The notes under the pieces: generated by a model | Seen by the model: only the letters and a program-made list of their open reading frames with translations | Told to the model about the DNA's origin: nothing | Database searches by the model: none | Part shown: one piece after another, positions 38,191 through 51,023 of the stretch | Position numbering within the stretch: the stretch's first letter is position 1 | Layout of the letters: each line of letters begins with the position of its first letter | Assembly (NCBI GenBank): GCA_025642075.2 | Contig: JAODUO010000185.1 | Span: 66,001-130,000, forward strand | Direction: 5' to 3' | Length of the DNA: 64,000 nt | Origin: Ridgeia piscesae | Lineage: Eukaryota > Annelida > Polychaeta > Sabellida > Siboglinidae | Program-made: the position numbers and the translations under genes

Positions 38191-41063
38191 ATCGCTCTTA
38201 TGGTAGAAGATATTGGCCCTCGATCACATAATAGGTATAACTGAATCTTGGGCCACACCCGATATATCAGATGCCGAATTAGGAATGACAGGGTATGTAA
38301 TGTTTAGGAAAGATAGATTAGGAAGAAGGGGAGGCGGAATTATTTTATATATTAAAGAATCCATCCAAGCTTATGAAATAAAATTAGAAAAAGAATCAGA
38401 ATGTGAAGAAGCTGTCTGGTGTAACATAGTTACAGGAAAGTCAACATTAACTGTTGGGTTATTTTATCGGAGTCCAAACATAAGCATGGAAAAAAAATGA
38501 AAAAAAAACCAAAAGCTATCAAAAAAGTGAGTAAACGGGGCTGTATTATTATGGGGGGTTTTAACCATGGGCATATCAGTTGGGCATTTTACAGAGTACC
38601 GGGAGAGAGGATCAAGAGTTTTTAAATTTAGTCAAGATAGTTTCCTTTCTCAACATGTGTTAGAAGCAACCAGGGGCGAGAACGTGTTAGACATAGTATT
38701 GAGCTCACAGAAGGGAAATTTTTTGATAATGTCAAGATATGTGAGCCACTGGGGTGTAGTGATCACAACAGATACATTTTATCATAAAAATAAAGGGAGA
38801 ACGGAATAGAAAAATAAAGGGACAGGAAAAATTTTCAAAAAAAGGGAAAATATAGGGACATGAGGGAATATTTAGCAAAAAATAGGGAAATAACACACTG
38901 AAGAATAAGACAGCCCGAATGCTGGAATATTTTAAAAAGTGAAATTGACTGCTGGTTTAACCAAATTTTTCCCCTTGAAAAAAAAAAGGGGGAAAAAGGG
39001 CAAAAAGAAACACATAAAGGGAAACCATTAGAAAAAACAAGTACAAGCAAATGATGTGGAAGAATATAGACATACCGGAAGTGAAGAAGACTATAGCATT
39101 TTTAAAGAAGCACTTAATCAAGCTACAGCTGAAATTAGAAATTCAAAAGAAGCTACGAACAAAAAAAAAGCTTTTTTTATAAAACATGACAGCAAGAGTT
39201 TTTTTGCGTATGTTCGAAGTAAACAGAAAGTTCAGGATAAGGTCGGTCCTCTAGAAAGGGATTTATGGAAACATAATAACAGAGGGGGTTCTTAATGGCA
39301 GAAAACCTAAATGAGTACTTTAGTTCGGTGTTTACCAGGGAAGATATTAGTATATTACCAGTACTTGAGACTAAGTTCGAAGGGGGAGAGTTTGACTATT
39401 TGGACAACTAATTGTAACCCCCAAAAATGGTAGCTATGAAAATAAGAGATATGAAGGATAATAAATCACCTGGAGTGGATGGGATTCCTCCCCCAAAATT
39501 TCTATTGGAAATTGTAGAACAAATCAACATACCGCTTGCAACAGTGTTCAATTTGTCATTAGAGGAGGGAATAGTTCCGTTAGAATGGAAAGAAGCAAAC
39601 ATTATACCATTATTTTTAAAAAAAGGGTTTGAGAAACAAGTCAGGGAACTATAGACCAGTGAGTTTAACATCGGTGATTTGCAAACAAATTTTAAAACTA
39701 ATTAAAAAATCACCGGTTGATTTTCTTGTTAAAAATAAATTGATAAACCCATCTCAACATGGGTTTTTAAAAACAAAGGGCATGTTTTAAAAAATATGTT
39801 ATGTTTTTGGAAGATGTCACAAAGTGGCTAGATGAAGGATCACCAGTAGATATAATCTACTTAGGGTTTAAAAAAAAAACCTTTGACAAAGTGCCACACC
39901 AAAAACTACTACTTAAACTAAAGGCCCATTTGGGATAGGAAATGGAATGATCAACTGGATAGAAAAATGGCTTATTGATAGAAGACAAAGGGGTAGTAAT
40001 TGATGGGGAAGGGTTTTAAACTGGAAAGCGGGTTTTTAGTGGAGTACCGCAGGGATCAGTAGTGGGACCTATTTTATTCTTAATATATATCAATGATTTG
40101 GATGATGACATAACAAGCAAGGTGTTGAAATTTGCGGACGACACAAAAAATGTTTAGGAAAAAATTTAAAAATGATGCAGATAGACAGCATTTACAAGAT
40201 GATCTTAATAAGTTGATATAATGGTCTGAGAAGTGGCAAATGCTGTTTAATTTTGGAAAAGTGTAAGTGCCTTCACACAGGACATGGGAATGAAGATGCA
40301 CAATATAAATGGGTGATACTGTACTAAATCTTAAAAAAGGGAAAAAGGGCTTAGGGGTTTAAATATTAGTGCTGACATGAAGGTATCAGAGCAGTTGGGG
40401 AAATTTCAGCAGCAAAAGGGAAAAAATTTTTGGATTAATTAGGCGGGAAAAATAGTGTACAAAAAAAGAACTAATAATACCCTTTTTATAAAACAATAGT
40501 TAGGCCTCACTTAGAATATTGTATACAAGCATGGAGGCCATATCGCAAGAAGGATATTGATATGCTAGAAAAAGTACAAAAGGGGAGCAACCAAAAGAAC
40601 CAAAAAAGATACCAAAACTCAGGAATATTAGTTATGAAATGCGTCTAAAAAAATGTGGTTTAACAACACTAGAAACCAAAAAAATTGAGAGGAGATCAGA
40701 TTGAGGGGTTTAAAATATTGAATGGATATGAAAATTTTTGACAGAAATATTTTTTTCACAGTAAGGAAGAGAGAAGGACTAGAGGACATGGAGCTACATT
40801 AGCAAAGAAGCAGTGTAGACTAGATATTAGAAAATTTTCATTTTCACAAAGAACAGTAAACGAATGGAACAGATTATCAGCTGATTGCATGTAGGTGCTA
40901 GTAGTGTTAATATATTTAAAAATAAAATCGACATATACCTAAGACGGGCGGGGTATACTTAGATAGATAGGTTGGACTCTCGATAAGCCAAATGGCTTCC
41001 TAGTCCATCTGCCATCTAGAGTTGAATCTCTAGGTGGCAATCTTGTTAAATCTGGTTAAATCT
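38191..41063 (+). mobile_element. Degenerate CR1/jockey-type LINE (endonuclease and reverse transcriptase)
   Basis: It carries an apurinic-type endonuclease domain (IIGITESWA, GGGIILYIKES, DIVLSS) at about 38200-38780. A reverse transcriptase follows at about 39420-40160 ([47 protein letters not shown]), then the C-terminal region with [17 protein letters not shown] and FSFSQRTVNEWN to about 40960. Many frameshifts and stops interrupt it. It ends in a GTTAAATCTG-type short tandem tail. It is inserted in sequence matching the first GST intron (GCAAGATGTATCATCGCTCT before, CTGCTCTG after). It is not active as read. Confidence 0.88.
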
Positions 41064-41284
41064 CTGCTCTGCCACTGTTCGTGACAAGTCACAACCCAAA
41101 AATTAATTAAAATCCCGACGCGATCTGACACTGACAGTTTTGTCACGTTTGTCGTCTGCATAAGCAATATAATGGATAAAGCCTGTTAATTTTTTTTTAC
41201 ATATCAAAATAAACTTAAATACCGAAAAGAAAAACGTGGAATACGTTAATGCGAACACAGTCTGTGCACTACGTCTACGACTAC

Positions 41285-41849
41285 GTGCCCCTTTACCGTT
41301 ACGTGCGTTGTTCTAGTTGGCGCCTTATAGTTGCTGCTTTACGGTGTTCTTGTAATGTTGAGATGTCTTTCAATAATAACATACTTGTAATAAGCACATT
41401 TAACTACAGTACTACAAGTTAGCATGTATGTACAATGTTTGAAAGGCGAAATAACCATTATTGGATTTGTTGTTTGTTTGCTTTTATTTTCACCAACACA
41501 GTAAGTATTCTTAGTATTACTATTTCACTTCAACAATGACATCTCATATATATATAAATATATATATATATATAGATGTAATACAATGTATATACCATCA
41601 TGTACTGCGTATATAACATTTATATAATACATCTTAACATGCATATGACTGTATGTGGCCTACATTCATATTTTTAATGTTATTAAATTTATTTAATTAA
41701 ACTTTTATTAATATTTTGTATGTTATTAAATGCTTTATTTATATAGTTATTACCCCGGTAGTCATACTTTAGTTTTTGTATATGGATGTAATGTTCCGGA
41801 ATAAAGTTATTGAATTGAAATTAAATTTAGATGTCCTCAACAAATTTAC

Positions 41850-41912
<63 letters not shown>

Positions 41913-42765
41913 AATGTTATAATTTTTTTAATTAATATTATAAAATGAGTGTGATTGTAATAAGTAGCATAAGTACTAATGAGTCTCAGTATAGTAATAA
42001 CTAGACCTACAATTAACGTTCATTTTGAAGAGATAATGTCCATCAACATTCAGATGTCCTCACCAAATGCCGGCATCCAATAACAAGTGTATAATGTCCT
42101 ATGAAAACAGTACCGTTAGGCGAGTTGTTACATCAAAAGACAGCTAGCCTCAGATATAACGTCCATGATCTTAGTGAAGTACATTCTATTAAATAACCCT
42201 TTAATAACACGAATTTTTCACCCCCCCATTTAAAGAATATGCAGCTATCATTTCAATCCGAGATAAATCCACATATATGCCCTTTCACAGTGGATCAAAG
42301 AACACCAAAAAAATGGCTGGAGCCTCAGAATTCCTCACCTGCCAGGTGACCGTTTCGGTATTCAATAACGGGAATTAGTGCCCTATGAACACATGTACAC
42401 TTAGGCGAGTCATTACATCAAACGATTTAAATAAACCGATAGTATGCAGCTGCCGTCTATCATCTATGACTATGTGGGACTTCTGTTTTTTGACTGAGTG
42501 AATACTCGTAGAGTTAATTAGTAAGGCCTAACACTTTAATTTATTTCTAGGATTTTATAAATACAAGTAATACCATTCGGTATTACATTTAGAATTGTTA
42601 GTACAACACAATAATAAAAGTCTCCAATAGTTATGATCGGATGCGCAAACAACAACAAAGCTCGTAAACATGGAGCGTACCGATCGGTGGCATCTTTGTG
42701 AATGTGGTCTGCCGTTTCCGCGCGGTCTGCCAATTGTGGCCCGCCTTTTAGTATGCCCCGCATTT
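41285..42765. other. 1.5-kb stretch present only in duplication copy 2
   Basis: Copy 1 passes directly from GTGCACTACGGCAATTAAGG to the flank of the 188-bp element. Here about 1.48 kb intervenes, with AT repeats at about 41548-41573 and 41852-41897. I see no coding motif; it may be an unrecognised mobile element. Confidence 0.5.
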
Positions 42766-42780
42766 AAGGGTTAGTGATAT

Positions 42781-42968
42781 GGACGGGTGAGACTATTCAC
42801 AGAGCAGCTCTGCGAATAAGGTCACATTCGCCACTATTCGCCACTATATTCACTGCTCTGCGAATTAGGGAACCAGTGCCAGTGTTGGCAGAGCAGTGAC
42901 GTCACTGCTCTGCGAATAGATGCGAGTGTGACCTTATTCGCAGAGCTGCTATGCGATGAGCCTGTCCA
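42781..42968. mobile_element. 188-bp MITE with terminal inverted repeats, copy 2
   Basis: Same length, same ends and same TAGTGATAT flanks (right copy 42969-42977) as at 31895, so it was carried by the segmental duplication and is not an independent insertion. The 26-bp palindrome is at 42888-42913. Confidence 0.75.
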
Positions 42969-43637
42969 TAGTGATATTGGCACTGACAGCGCCCTCTACT
43001 GATAATATGGCAACAGTAATGACCAACTAATGAATACAAGTACAAAAACTGACTAAAATAGTGTCAAATCCACATCACATTTCGGCCAGCCATGTGTTCC
43101 AGTCAGTCTGTTTTTTCATATATTGTGACTTTTTAGTTTTAGTGTTTTTGTCAAAAAAGTCATACATACAGTAACTATATTTAAATAGTGCATATGCATG
43201 TCTGTGCTAATCATAGCTATAAATAGAACACACCAGTAGATAGGGGAAAGATTAACAATCTAACTCTGTGGTTCTAACTAAGGTATCGTCACACATACAA
43301 TTATAATCTATATGATTATGTCCATTGCTATTTATATTATCCCACAAACACATGGCGACATGACACCAATAAGCTTTGTTGACAGGAATGGTACATTATT
43401 AATATAATGTTCATAGATATTCTGAATGACAGTTACCAGGGTAGGGTTAACGAATTTCATAAATGAATAGTTATAATGTCTCATTTCCAAAGGTTTTTTT
43501 TTAATTGTGGTAAAATATAATATACATTTGGATAATAAGTATGTGTTAAAATATGTATATTTTTAAACTTATGAATATCAAACTAAATACTGTACATGGT
43601 TAAAACATAGAATATAAAATAAATTTGTTTCCTTCAG

Positions 43638-44396
43638 GATTGTAAGTGCAAACGCAAGATCGAGGGAGTTGAAACTGAATGTGTCATGGCGTCCCTGCCC
43701 AAGTTGTACTGTGCCTGGTTCTGTCCATTTGCCCAGAGGGCTTGGATATCACTGCTGCACAAAGGCATTGCATTTGAGTACATTGAACAGGATCCGTATG
43801 ACAAGAGTGCCGAGTGGTTGGCAGTGAACCCTCGAGGTCTGGTTCCCGCCATCCTCCACAATGGCAGAGCCGTTTATGAATCGCAGGTCTGCATCGAGTA
43901 TGTAGATGACGCCTGGCCTGGCGGAAAGTCCCTCCTCCCAAAGGATGCGTACGAAAGAGCCTTTGTGCGCATATGGAGTGACCATATAGCAAAGAAAATA
44001 GTCCCACCGTTCTATGCCATGTTGATCAATGAAACTGAACAAGAGCGACAGGAATCAAAAGATGCACTTATCAACAATATACAGCTGATCATGAATGCCA
44101 TGTCAGAGAACGGGCCCTTCTTTCTCGGTAAAGAATTTGGAATGGTCGACATAATGCTTGCGCCATACGCACAACGAATTCCCATTCTACTCAAGACCTA
44201 CAGGGGGTTCGATATTCCAAATAATGAGAAGTTCAGTCGTTATTATCAATGGTGGAATGCTGTGAAAGAGGTTGATGCGGTGAAGAAAACATTTCAACCA
44301 GAGGACAACTTGATTTCCAAGTACAAACGTTATACAGATGGCACGGCTAAAACAGAGGTTGCTGATGCAATTCGCCAGGGGAAAGGACTGCCCTAG
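43638..44396 (+). CDS. Omega-class glutathione transferase, copy 2
   Basis: The exon begins after TTCCTTCAG. ATG at 43686 opens 236 codons to the stop at 44396. The protein differs from copy 1 at only five positions: Glu29 to Ala, and four others in the IGRAV, VDEAWPDG and IKETEQ segments. The catalytic WFCPFAQR, cis-proline VPAI and ES motifs are all kept. Its matching first exon and promoter are missing from this duplication copy; the nearest exon-1-like block is at 34541, 9 kb and two LINE insertions away. The coding exon is intact, but its expression is doubtful. Confidence 0.85.
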   Translation, partial: DCKCKRKIEGVETECVMASLPKLYCAWFCPFAQRAWISLLHKGIAFEYIEQDPYDKSAEWLAVNPRGLVPAILHNGRAVYESQVCIEYVDDAWPGGKSLLPKDAYERAFVRIWSDHIAKKIVPPFYAMLINETEQERQESKDALINNIQLIMNAMSENGPFFLGKEFGMVDIMLAPYAQRIPILLKTYRGFDIPNNEKFSRYYQWWNAVKEVDAVKKTFQPEDNLISKYKRYTDGTAKTEVADAIRQGKGLP

Positions 44397-45082
44397 GATT
44401 GCCTAAGGGTAAAGGATTGCCCTAGGTGGCCTGAGGGGAAAGGACTGGCATAGACTAACCTTCCTAAGTTTTGTATATGTAATATATGATATCGACATAA
44501 TTTTTTGTTTGGTCAAACATATCTTGTCTATTGCTATAATTTTTTACTGTAATACCAGCAACTGTTTGTCTTTGTGGACTGACTAGTACAATTAAAAGTG
44601 TGTAAAAGAAATCATGGTTGTTTCGTTTCATACTCAGTAGGCCAAGTCTAGTAGCAATGGCATCATTTCAGCTTATTTAGTTGATGACCACAAACTAGCT
44701 CTCCATTCTTAACTCTCAATCACTGAACTCTCCACCATTGAACTCTCTATTCCTAAACCCTGCACACTTGAACTCTCCACCATTGAACTCTCCAATCGGA
44801 AGTTTATCCTTGAACTTTTAACCATTGAACTCTCCATCCTTCATAACAACTAAAGAAAAATTTAGAGGAAAGAAGTAACAATTAACAGCGTTAATTTTAC
44901 AAAAGTACATACTTCCCAATTTCAACAAGCCAGATATTTACAACCCTAGTGGTAACTTGCAGAGGATGACAAATTACATTAAAATGATTAAATATATCTT
45001 TATGCTATTACATGTGTTGGTTTGAGAAAAAATTGCAACAAAACACCTGCCTTTTGAATAAGTTTTGTATGTTCAAATCTCA

Positions 45083-45427
45083 GGAGCGGTGCTGTAGAGT
45101 GCCAGACTGTCAGTCAAGGGGACAGTTGTTCAATCCCACCTACCACCATTTCAAAAACTAGGCAGTTTCATTCACCCCACATTTGCCTGTGTCTTTCGGA
45201 AGAGACCCTAAAAGCTGGTGGTCCCTTCTATCTGGTGTCTATGCCAGGGGAACTTGGGAAGAGAAATATCCCACACAGCCACAGAGAGTCAATGTGTACC
45301 CTGTAGTGGACTCACTAATTCTAGAGAAGGACAACTCCTGCGTTAGCCCAAGTTTATGCTGTTTGGAGGAAACCACATGAGAATCAACCAGGGGTACAGT
45401 AGGGCAGCGCAACGACCCCTGGCTTGT
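45083..45427 (+). mobile_element. tRNA-derived SINE-like element, duplicate
   Basis: This is the copy-2 counterpart of 34189-34535. Its box-B-like motif is damaged (GTTGTTCAATCCC). Confidence 0.5.
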
Positions 45428-45434
45428 GAGGATA

Positions 45435-45459
45435 ATGTACGGTAGACGCTCCGAAACCG
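45435..45459 (+). other. Third GST exon-1-like block
   Basis: ATGTACGGTAGACGCTCCGA again with a GCGAAT donor. Here its phase would fit GST copy 3, whose exon is one base shorter at its 5' end. It looks like the original first exon of copy 3. Confidence 0.45.
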
Positions 45460-46380
45460 GCGAATCTAATATGCGCCCTCTACTGGCGCTTCCTGCGCGG
45501 CAAACATCGCCCGCTAAAGCACCGCCCGCAAGATTGTATCATGCAACGAAATAAAATTTCTATTCGTGGGCCGAGTCTGTTCTCCGATGTTAGAAGGTTT
45601 CCTTGATAACAAGGCATTGCAGTTAAGTTATATTTGCAAATCTAATTGATCTACGATTGACTATAACTTAGCAAGATGTATCGCACTGTTCATGACAAGT
45701 CACAACCCAAATCACAAATCCCGACGCGATCTGACGGTGTTGTCGTCTGTTCGTAATTACCATAAGCAGTCTATTATAAAAGCAGCCGAATTTTAAGATG
45801 TTGCGTATATAAATAAACTTAAAAACAGATTAAAAAATCCTGCAAAAATGCTAATGCGAACAAACTTACATGCACTACTTTGGCATAAGGGTTGGTGACA
45901 TTAGCACTACTGATAGCGCCCTCTGTTGATAACATGGCTACAATATAGCTTACCTAATAACGGTACAAAAACTGACCAGTGTATTGTATATGACATCTTG
46001 TCCGGCCATATGTTCCAGTCATTTTGTCCATATAAATAATAATATAACAGCATTTGTCTGCGCCATGAATCTGACAAGTAAACTACTCAGAGGCGCATTA
46101 CAGGACTATAAAGGTTTCCTTTAAAAAATGTTAAAATAGAAATGCTGTTGTAAAAAAAATTCATCAATATAAATTGTTCAATATAAATAAATGCTATTAG
46201 TCATAATAGTACTAAAATACAAATTAATTATATTACAAGTTATAAATATATAAATAAATAATAATAAATAGTTTAAAAAAAATTCAGATTGTATCAAATG
46301 TTCGTTAAAAGTGAAAACGCTCAAACTAAATACTGTACATGGTTAAAACATAGAATATAAAATAAATTTGTTTCCTTCAG

Positions 46381-47096
46381 GATTTAAGTGCAAACGCAAG
46401 ATCGAGGGAGGTGAAACTGAATGTGTCATGGCGTCCCTGCCCAAGTTGTACTGTGCCTGGTTCTGTCCATTTGCCCAGAGGGCGTGGATATCACTGCTGC
46501 ACAAAGGCATTGAATTTGAGTACATTGAACAGGATCCGTATGACAAGAGTGCCGAGTGGTTGGCAGTGAACCCTCGAGGTCTGGTTCCCGCCATCCTCCA
46601 CAATGGCAGAGCCGTTTATGAATCACAGGTCTGCATCGAGTATGTAGATGACGCCTGGCCTGGCGGAAAGTCCCTCCTCCCAAAAGGATGCGTACGAAAG
46701 AGCCTTTGTGCGCATATGGAGTGACCATATAGAAAAGAAAATAATCCCACCATTCTATGGCATCTTATTCAAGGAAACTGAACAAGAGCAACATGAATCA
46801 AAAGATACACTTATCAACAATATACAGCTAATCATGAATGCCATGTCAGAGAATGGACCCTTCTTTCTCTGTAAAGAATTTGGAATGGTTGACATAATGC
46901 TATTCCAAGTAATGAAAAATGAATTGATATTCCAAGTAATGAAAAGTTCAGTCGTTATTATCAATGGTGGAATGCTGTGAAGGAGGTTGATACTGTGAAG
47001 AAAACATTTCAACCGGAGGACAACTTGATTGCCAGGTTGAAACATTACACAGAGAAAACAGCTAAAACAGGTCACCAGGGGAAAGGACTGTCCTAG
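46381..47096 (+). pseudogene. Omega-class glutathione transferase, copy 3 (broken)
   Basis: ATG at 46428 opens the same N-terminus (WFCPFAQR and VPAI intact). One extra A in CAAAAGG at about 46682 shifts the frame after LLPK. A second lesion at about 46903-46940 deletes the APYAQRIPILLKTY segment and duplicates ATTCCAAGTAATGAAAA. LGKEFG has become LCKEFG. The last part matches the family again (EVDTVKKTFQPEDNLIA) up to TAG at 47094. It is more diverged than copies 1 and 2, so it is the older paralogue. Confidence 0.85.
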
Positions 47097-47270
47097 GGTA
47101 GTCTGTGGGGAAATGGCTGCCATAGACCAAGGTCCCTGTTTTTTCATGTATAGGATATCATAATTTGTTGGGTTTTATCAAACAGATCTTGTCAAGAGCT
47201 TTAATTTATTAGCTGATATGAACAGTTGTTTGTCTTTGTCGACCGACTGGAACAGTTAACCAGTGTGTAA

Positions 47271-47276
47271 AATAAA
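47271..47276 (+). terminator. GST copy 3 poly(A) signal
   Basis: AATAAA in GTAAAATAAATTATGG, about 175 bases past the last family-like stop. The same place is mutated in copies 1 and 2. Confidence 0.5.
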
Positions 47277-47389
47277 TTATGGTTGTTGTGTTTCATACTC
47301 AACAGCCCAAGTCTGTAGCACTGACGTCATTTCAGTTTGTGTAATCGAGGACCAGCAATTAACTCTCCATTCTTGAATTCTCCATTCCT

Positions 47390-47640
47390 GAACCCTGCAC
47401 CCTTGAACTCTTCACCCTTGAACTCTTCACCCTTGAACTCTTCACCATTGAACTCTTCACCATTGAACTCTTCACCATTGAACTCTTCACCATTGAACTC
47501 TTCACCATTGAACTCTTCACCATTGAACTCTTCACCATTGAACTCTTCACCATTGAACTCTTCACCATTGAACTCTTCACCATTGAACTCGCTCAGTCCT
47601 TCAACTCTCCAACCATCAACTGTGAACCATTGAACTCTCC
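47390..47640. repeat. 15-bp minisatellite
   Basis: About 13 near-perfect copies of TTCACCATTGAACTC, flanked by degenerate relatives. The tract is expanded relative to the few units behind GST copies 1 and 2. The open frames across it are periodic artefacts. From here to 48609 I see no gene. Confidence 0.93.
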
Positions 47641-48360
47641 ACCATTCATACTTCAACTACGTGAAATGTCTTTCTCCAGCTTAGTTTGATAATTGTATTA
47701 GCAATTACAGAGACAAAGTTAGAGGGAAGAAGTAACGACATCTTTAATGCAGCATTTTTATTAAGTTAATATTTACAAAAGTACATACTTCCCAATCTCA
47801 ACAAGCGAGAGAATTACAACACGTGACAAGTGGCAACTTGTGGGGGATGACAAATGACAGTAAATGTATCTAATACTAAGTATATTGTTACATGTGTTTG
47901 TTAGAAGACATTGTTTAAAACACTGTCCTTTTAGATGGGTTTCATATGTTAAAATCTGGTATGTTGAATTTGAGTGTGAGTGCATGCTCCTGCTAATGTG
48001 CAGACTCTTAAAACCACACCCATGTTATACTTAGAAGAAAGCTGTTTTCATCACTATAGTTCTAATAATTATAATAAATATCTCATTAAGTTGCTTTTAT
48101 AAAAAAATAGTTTCATAAGCTGTATCCCATTCACCACAATGTCATGTATCAAAGAGATTAATATTTTGTTAAACTATGTTGGAGTTTACAGAAGATAGAT
48201 TTATTGATAAAATACATACATTTAAAAATTATACACCAACTTGGGATAGGTCATTGAGCTGGATGTTTGTTTTTGATTAAAACAAGCAAGGGCTATATCA
48301 GAAATAACTGGTTCCTGATCACACAATATGTAAACTGTTGTAGAAACACATCAAACTCTA

Positions 48361-48394
48361 TAGTTCAACTTTTACTGTAGTAAAAGTTGAACTA
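48361..48394. other. Perfect 15-bp hairpin, 4-nt loop
   Basis: TAGTTCAACTTTTAC and its exact inverse flank TGTA. It lies about 220 bases past the CFAP70-like stop, inside the likely 3' UTR on the minus strand. No run of T follows, so it is not a bacterial-type terminator. Confidence 0.8.
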
Positions 48395-48609
48395 CAGAGT
48401 ATACTCGTTACACAATAATACAGCTGGTAATAGGCATTAACTGCTGAACTCAACCATCACAAACAAAATAAATTTAATGTTCAATACACTTAGAGTATAA
48501 ATGTTTGTACACAGTTAATCTAAATAAACACTTGGCATAGTGTGTGCGCAGTGGAGAACTTCTGATGTCTTGTCCTCCTCCTTCCCAGGAGAGTTCCTGT
48601 CACTGTCAC

Positions 48610-49154
48610 TCATAGTTGTGGGTTGCCAAACCCCACCTCTTCCTGTATCTTGGTGATCTCTGTCAAGAGTTCCGGGTCTACAGTCTCTAGGTTCACCTAC
48701 AGTCACAAAACACGACAGTTGGGTGTGGAAGACGGGAGCAATGGAAGGGAGGAGGTAGAGTTTGTAGAAGGGAACTGAAGCCATGAAACCCATACTGCTA
48801 ACAACATTCAGCCTGGTGAATTCTAAAAACAATTATATATGGGTAACTCTGATTATTTTAAAGAATTATTCTACGGCAACATGCACGAACCATTGAATTA
48901 CAATGGGAAAATAATAGGCTGATCTGAGAACAGCTGTTCATAATACCAGTGTTCTTCATATATTTGGTTATAAAATAGGCTAACATACCCCAGGTGTTTA
49001 TAATAACGGTGTCACAGTGACCTGAGGTGAACAATAATACTGTATTTGGCACTGCGCCAGATCCAATATTGTAACTCGGAATCAAATACATGCATTGTTG
49101 AGTGTTGTTGGTGTGTCTGTAATTACGGTTACCTAACCACAACAACTATATATA

Positions 49155-49220
<66 letters not shown>

Positions 49221-50988
49221 TATATATATCATACTAATGATGTCTGGAAGTCGAGACTGCTGCCCACTGCAAGAGACTGTCTACTTCCCTTCCAAACCAA
49301 AATTCAATTTTGCTGCAATATTAATGACAATTAGGTTAGAAAGTCACAACTAGTTAAACATGTTTCAACTTGTTTCAAGAAAACGTGTGACCAAAATGTA
49401 AGGGGGGGCCTTATGTAACACACACAACACAGAACAGACAACTTCAACAACTACACAGCCAGCTGTGACAGGTGTGTAGTGCACTGTGTTCACATGACAA
49501 GGGCCAGGTGATGTTTACGTACCTTGATGGCGTACTTGAGAGCCTGCTCTGCCTCCACCTGTCTGCCTGTCTTCAGACACACCATGGACAGGTAGGCCCA
49601 CACCTCGGGGTCCGTGTTGTTGAGGATGTTTGCCTCCGACAGCGCGTCCTCAGCCTCGTCCAACTGCTCCAGCTGAAGCAGATTGATTCACATTGCCACC
49701 TTTATTTCATATTGCCACCTTTATTACATATTGCCACATTTATTACATATTGCCACCTTTATTACATATTGCCACCTTTATTACATATTGCCACATTTAT
49801 TACATATTGCCACCTTTATTACATATTGCCACCTTTATTAGATATTGCCACCTTTATATTACACATTGCCACATTTATTACATATTGCCACCTTTATTAC
49901 ATATTGCCACATTTATTACATATTGCCACCTTTATTACACATTGCCACATTTATTACATATTGCCACCTTTATTACATATTGCCACATTTATTACATATT
50001 GCCACCTTTATTACATATTGCCACATTTATTACACATTGCCACATTTATTACATATTGCCACATTTATTTCATATTGCCACATTTATTATATTGCCACAT
50101 TTATTCAATTGCCACATTTATTATATTGCCACATTTATTACATATTGCCACATTTATTTTATATTGCCACATTTATTTTATATTGCCACATTTATTATAT
50201 TGCCACATTTATTACATATTGCCACATTTATTTCATATTGCCACATTTATTATATTGCCACTTTATTTCATATTGCCACTTTATTTATTTGCCACTTTAT
50301 TACATATTGCCACTTTATTTTATATTGCCACATTTATTTTATATTGCCACATTTATTATATTGCCACATTTATTACATATTGCCACATTTATTTCATATT
50401 GCCACCTTTATTACATATTGCACCTTTATTACATATTGCCACCTTTATTTATTTGCCACCTTTATTCATTTGCACCTTTATTACATATTGCCACTTTATT
50501 ATATTGCCACATTTATTATATTGCCACTTTATTACATATTGCCACCTTTATTACATATTGCCACCTTTATTACTATTGCACATTTATTACATATTGCCAC
50601 TTTATTAATATTGCCACTTTATTTCATCTTGCCACTTTATTACATATTGCCACCTTTATTACATATTGCCACTTTATTACTATTGCCACCTTTATTACAT
50701 ATTGCCACCTTTATTACATATTGCCACCTTTATTACTATTGCCATTTTTAATACACTTATTACATATTGCCACCTTTATTCATTTGCCACCTTTATTACA
50801 TATTCCACCTTTTACATATTGCCACCTTTATTACATATTGCCACCTTTATTCATATTGCCACCTTTATTACATATTGGCACATTTATTCATATTGCCACA
50901 TTTATTACATATTGCCACATTTATTCATATTGCCACATTTATTCACTTGCCACCTTTATTACAATTGCCACATTTATTCATATTGCCA

Positions 50989-51023
<35 letters not shown>

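Larger units (their letters stand above)
34963..45860 (+). repeat. Tandem segmental duplication, copy 2 (with insertions)
   Basis: It corresponds to 29292-34962. It contains a LINE 3' fragment (35306-36815), a longer LINE (38191-41063) and an extra stretch (about 41285-42765) absent from copy 1. It lacks the segment matching about 31013-31650 of copy 1, that is, MOCS1 exon 1, the shared promoter and GST exon 1. It ends near CTGCAAAAATGCTA, after which sequence unique to GST copy 3 follows. Confidence 0.85.

Noticed and set aside
47327..47656. Periodic frame EEFNGEEFNG / SSPLNSSPLN
   Set aside because: The 15-bp repeat has a multiple-of-three period; no start, splice or family support.
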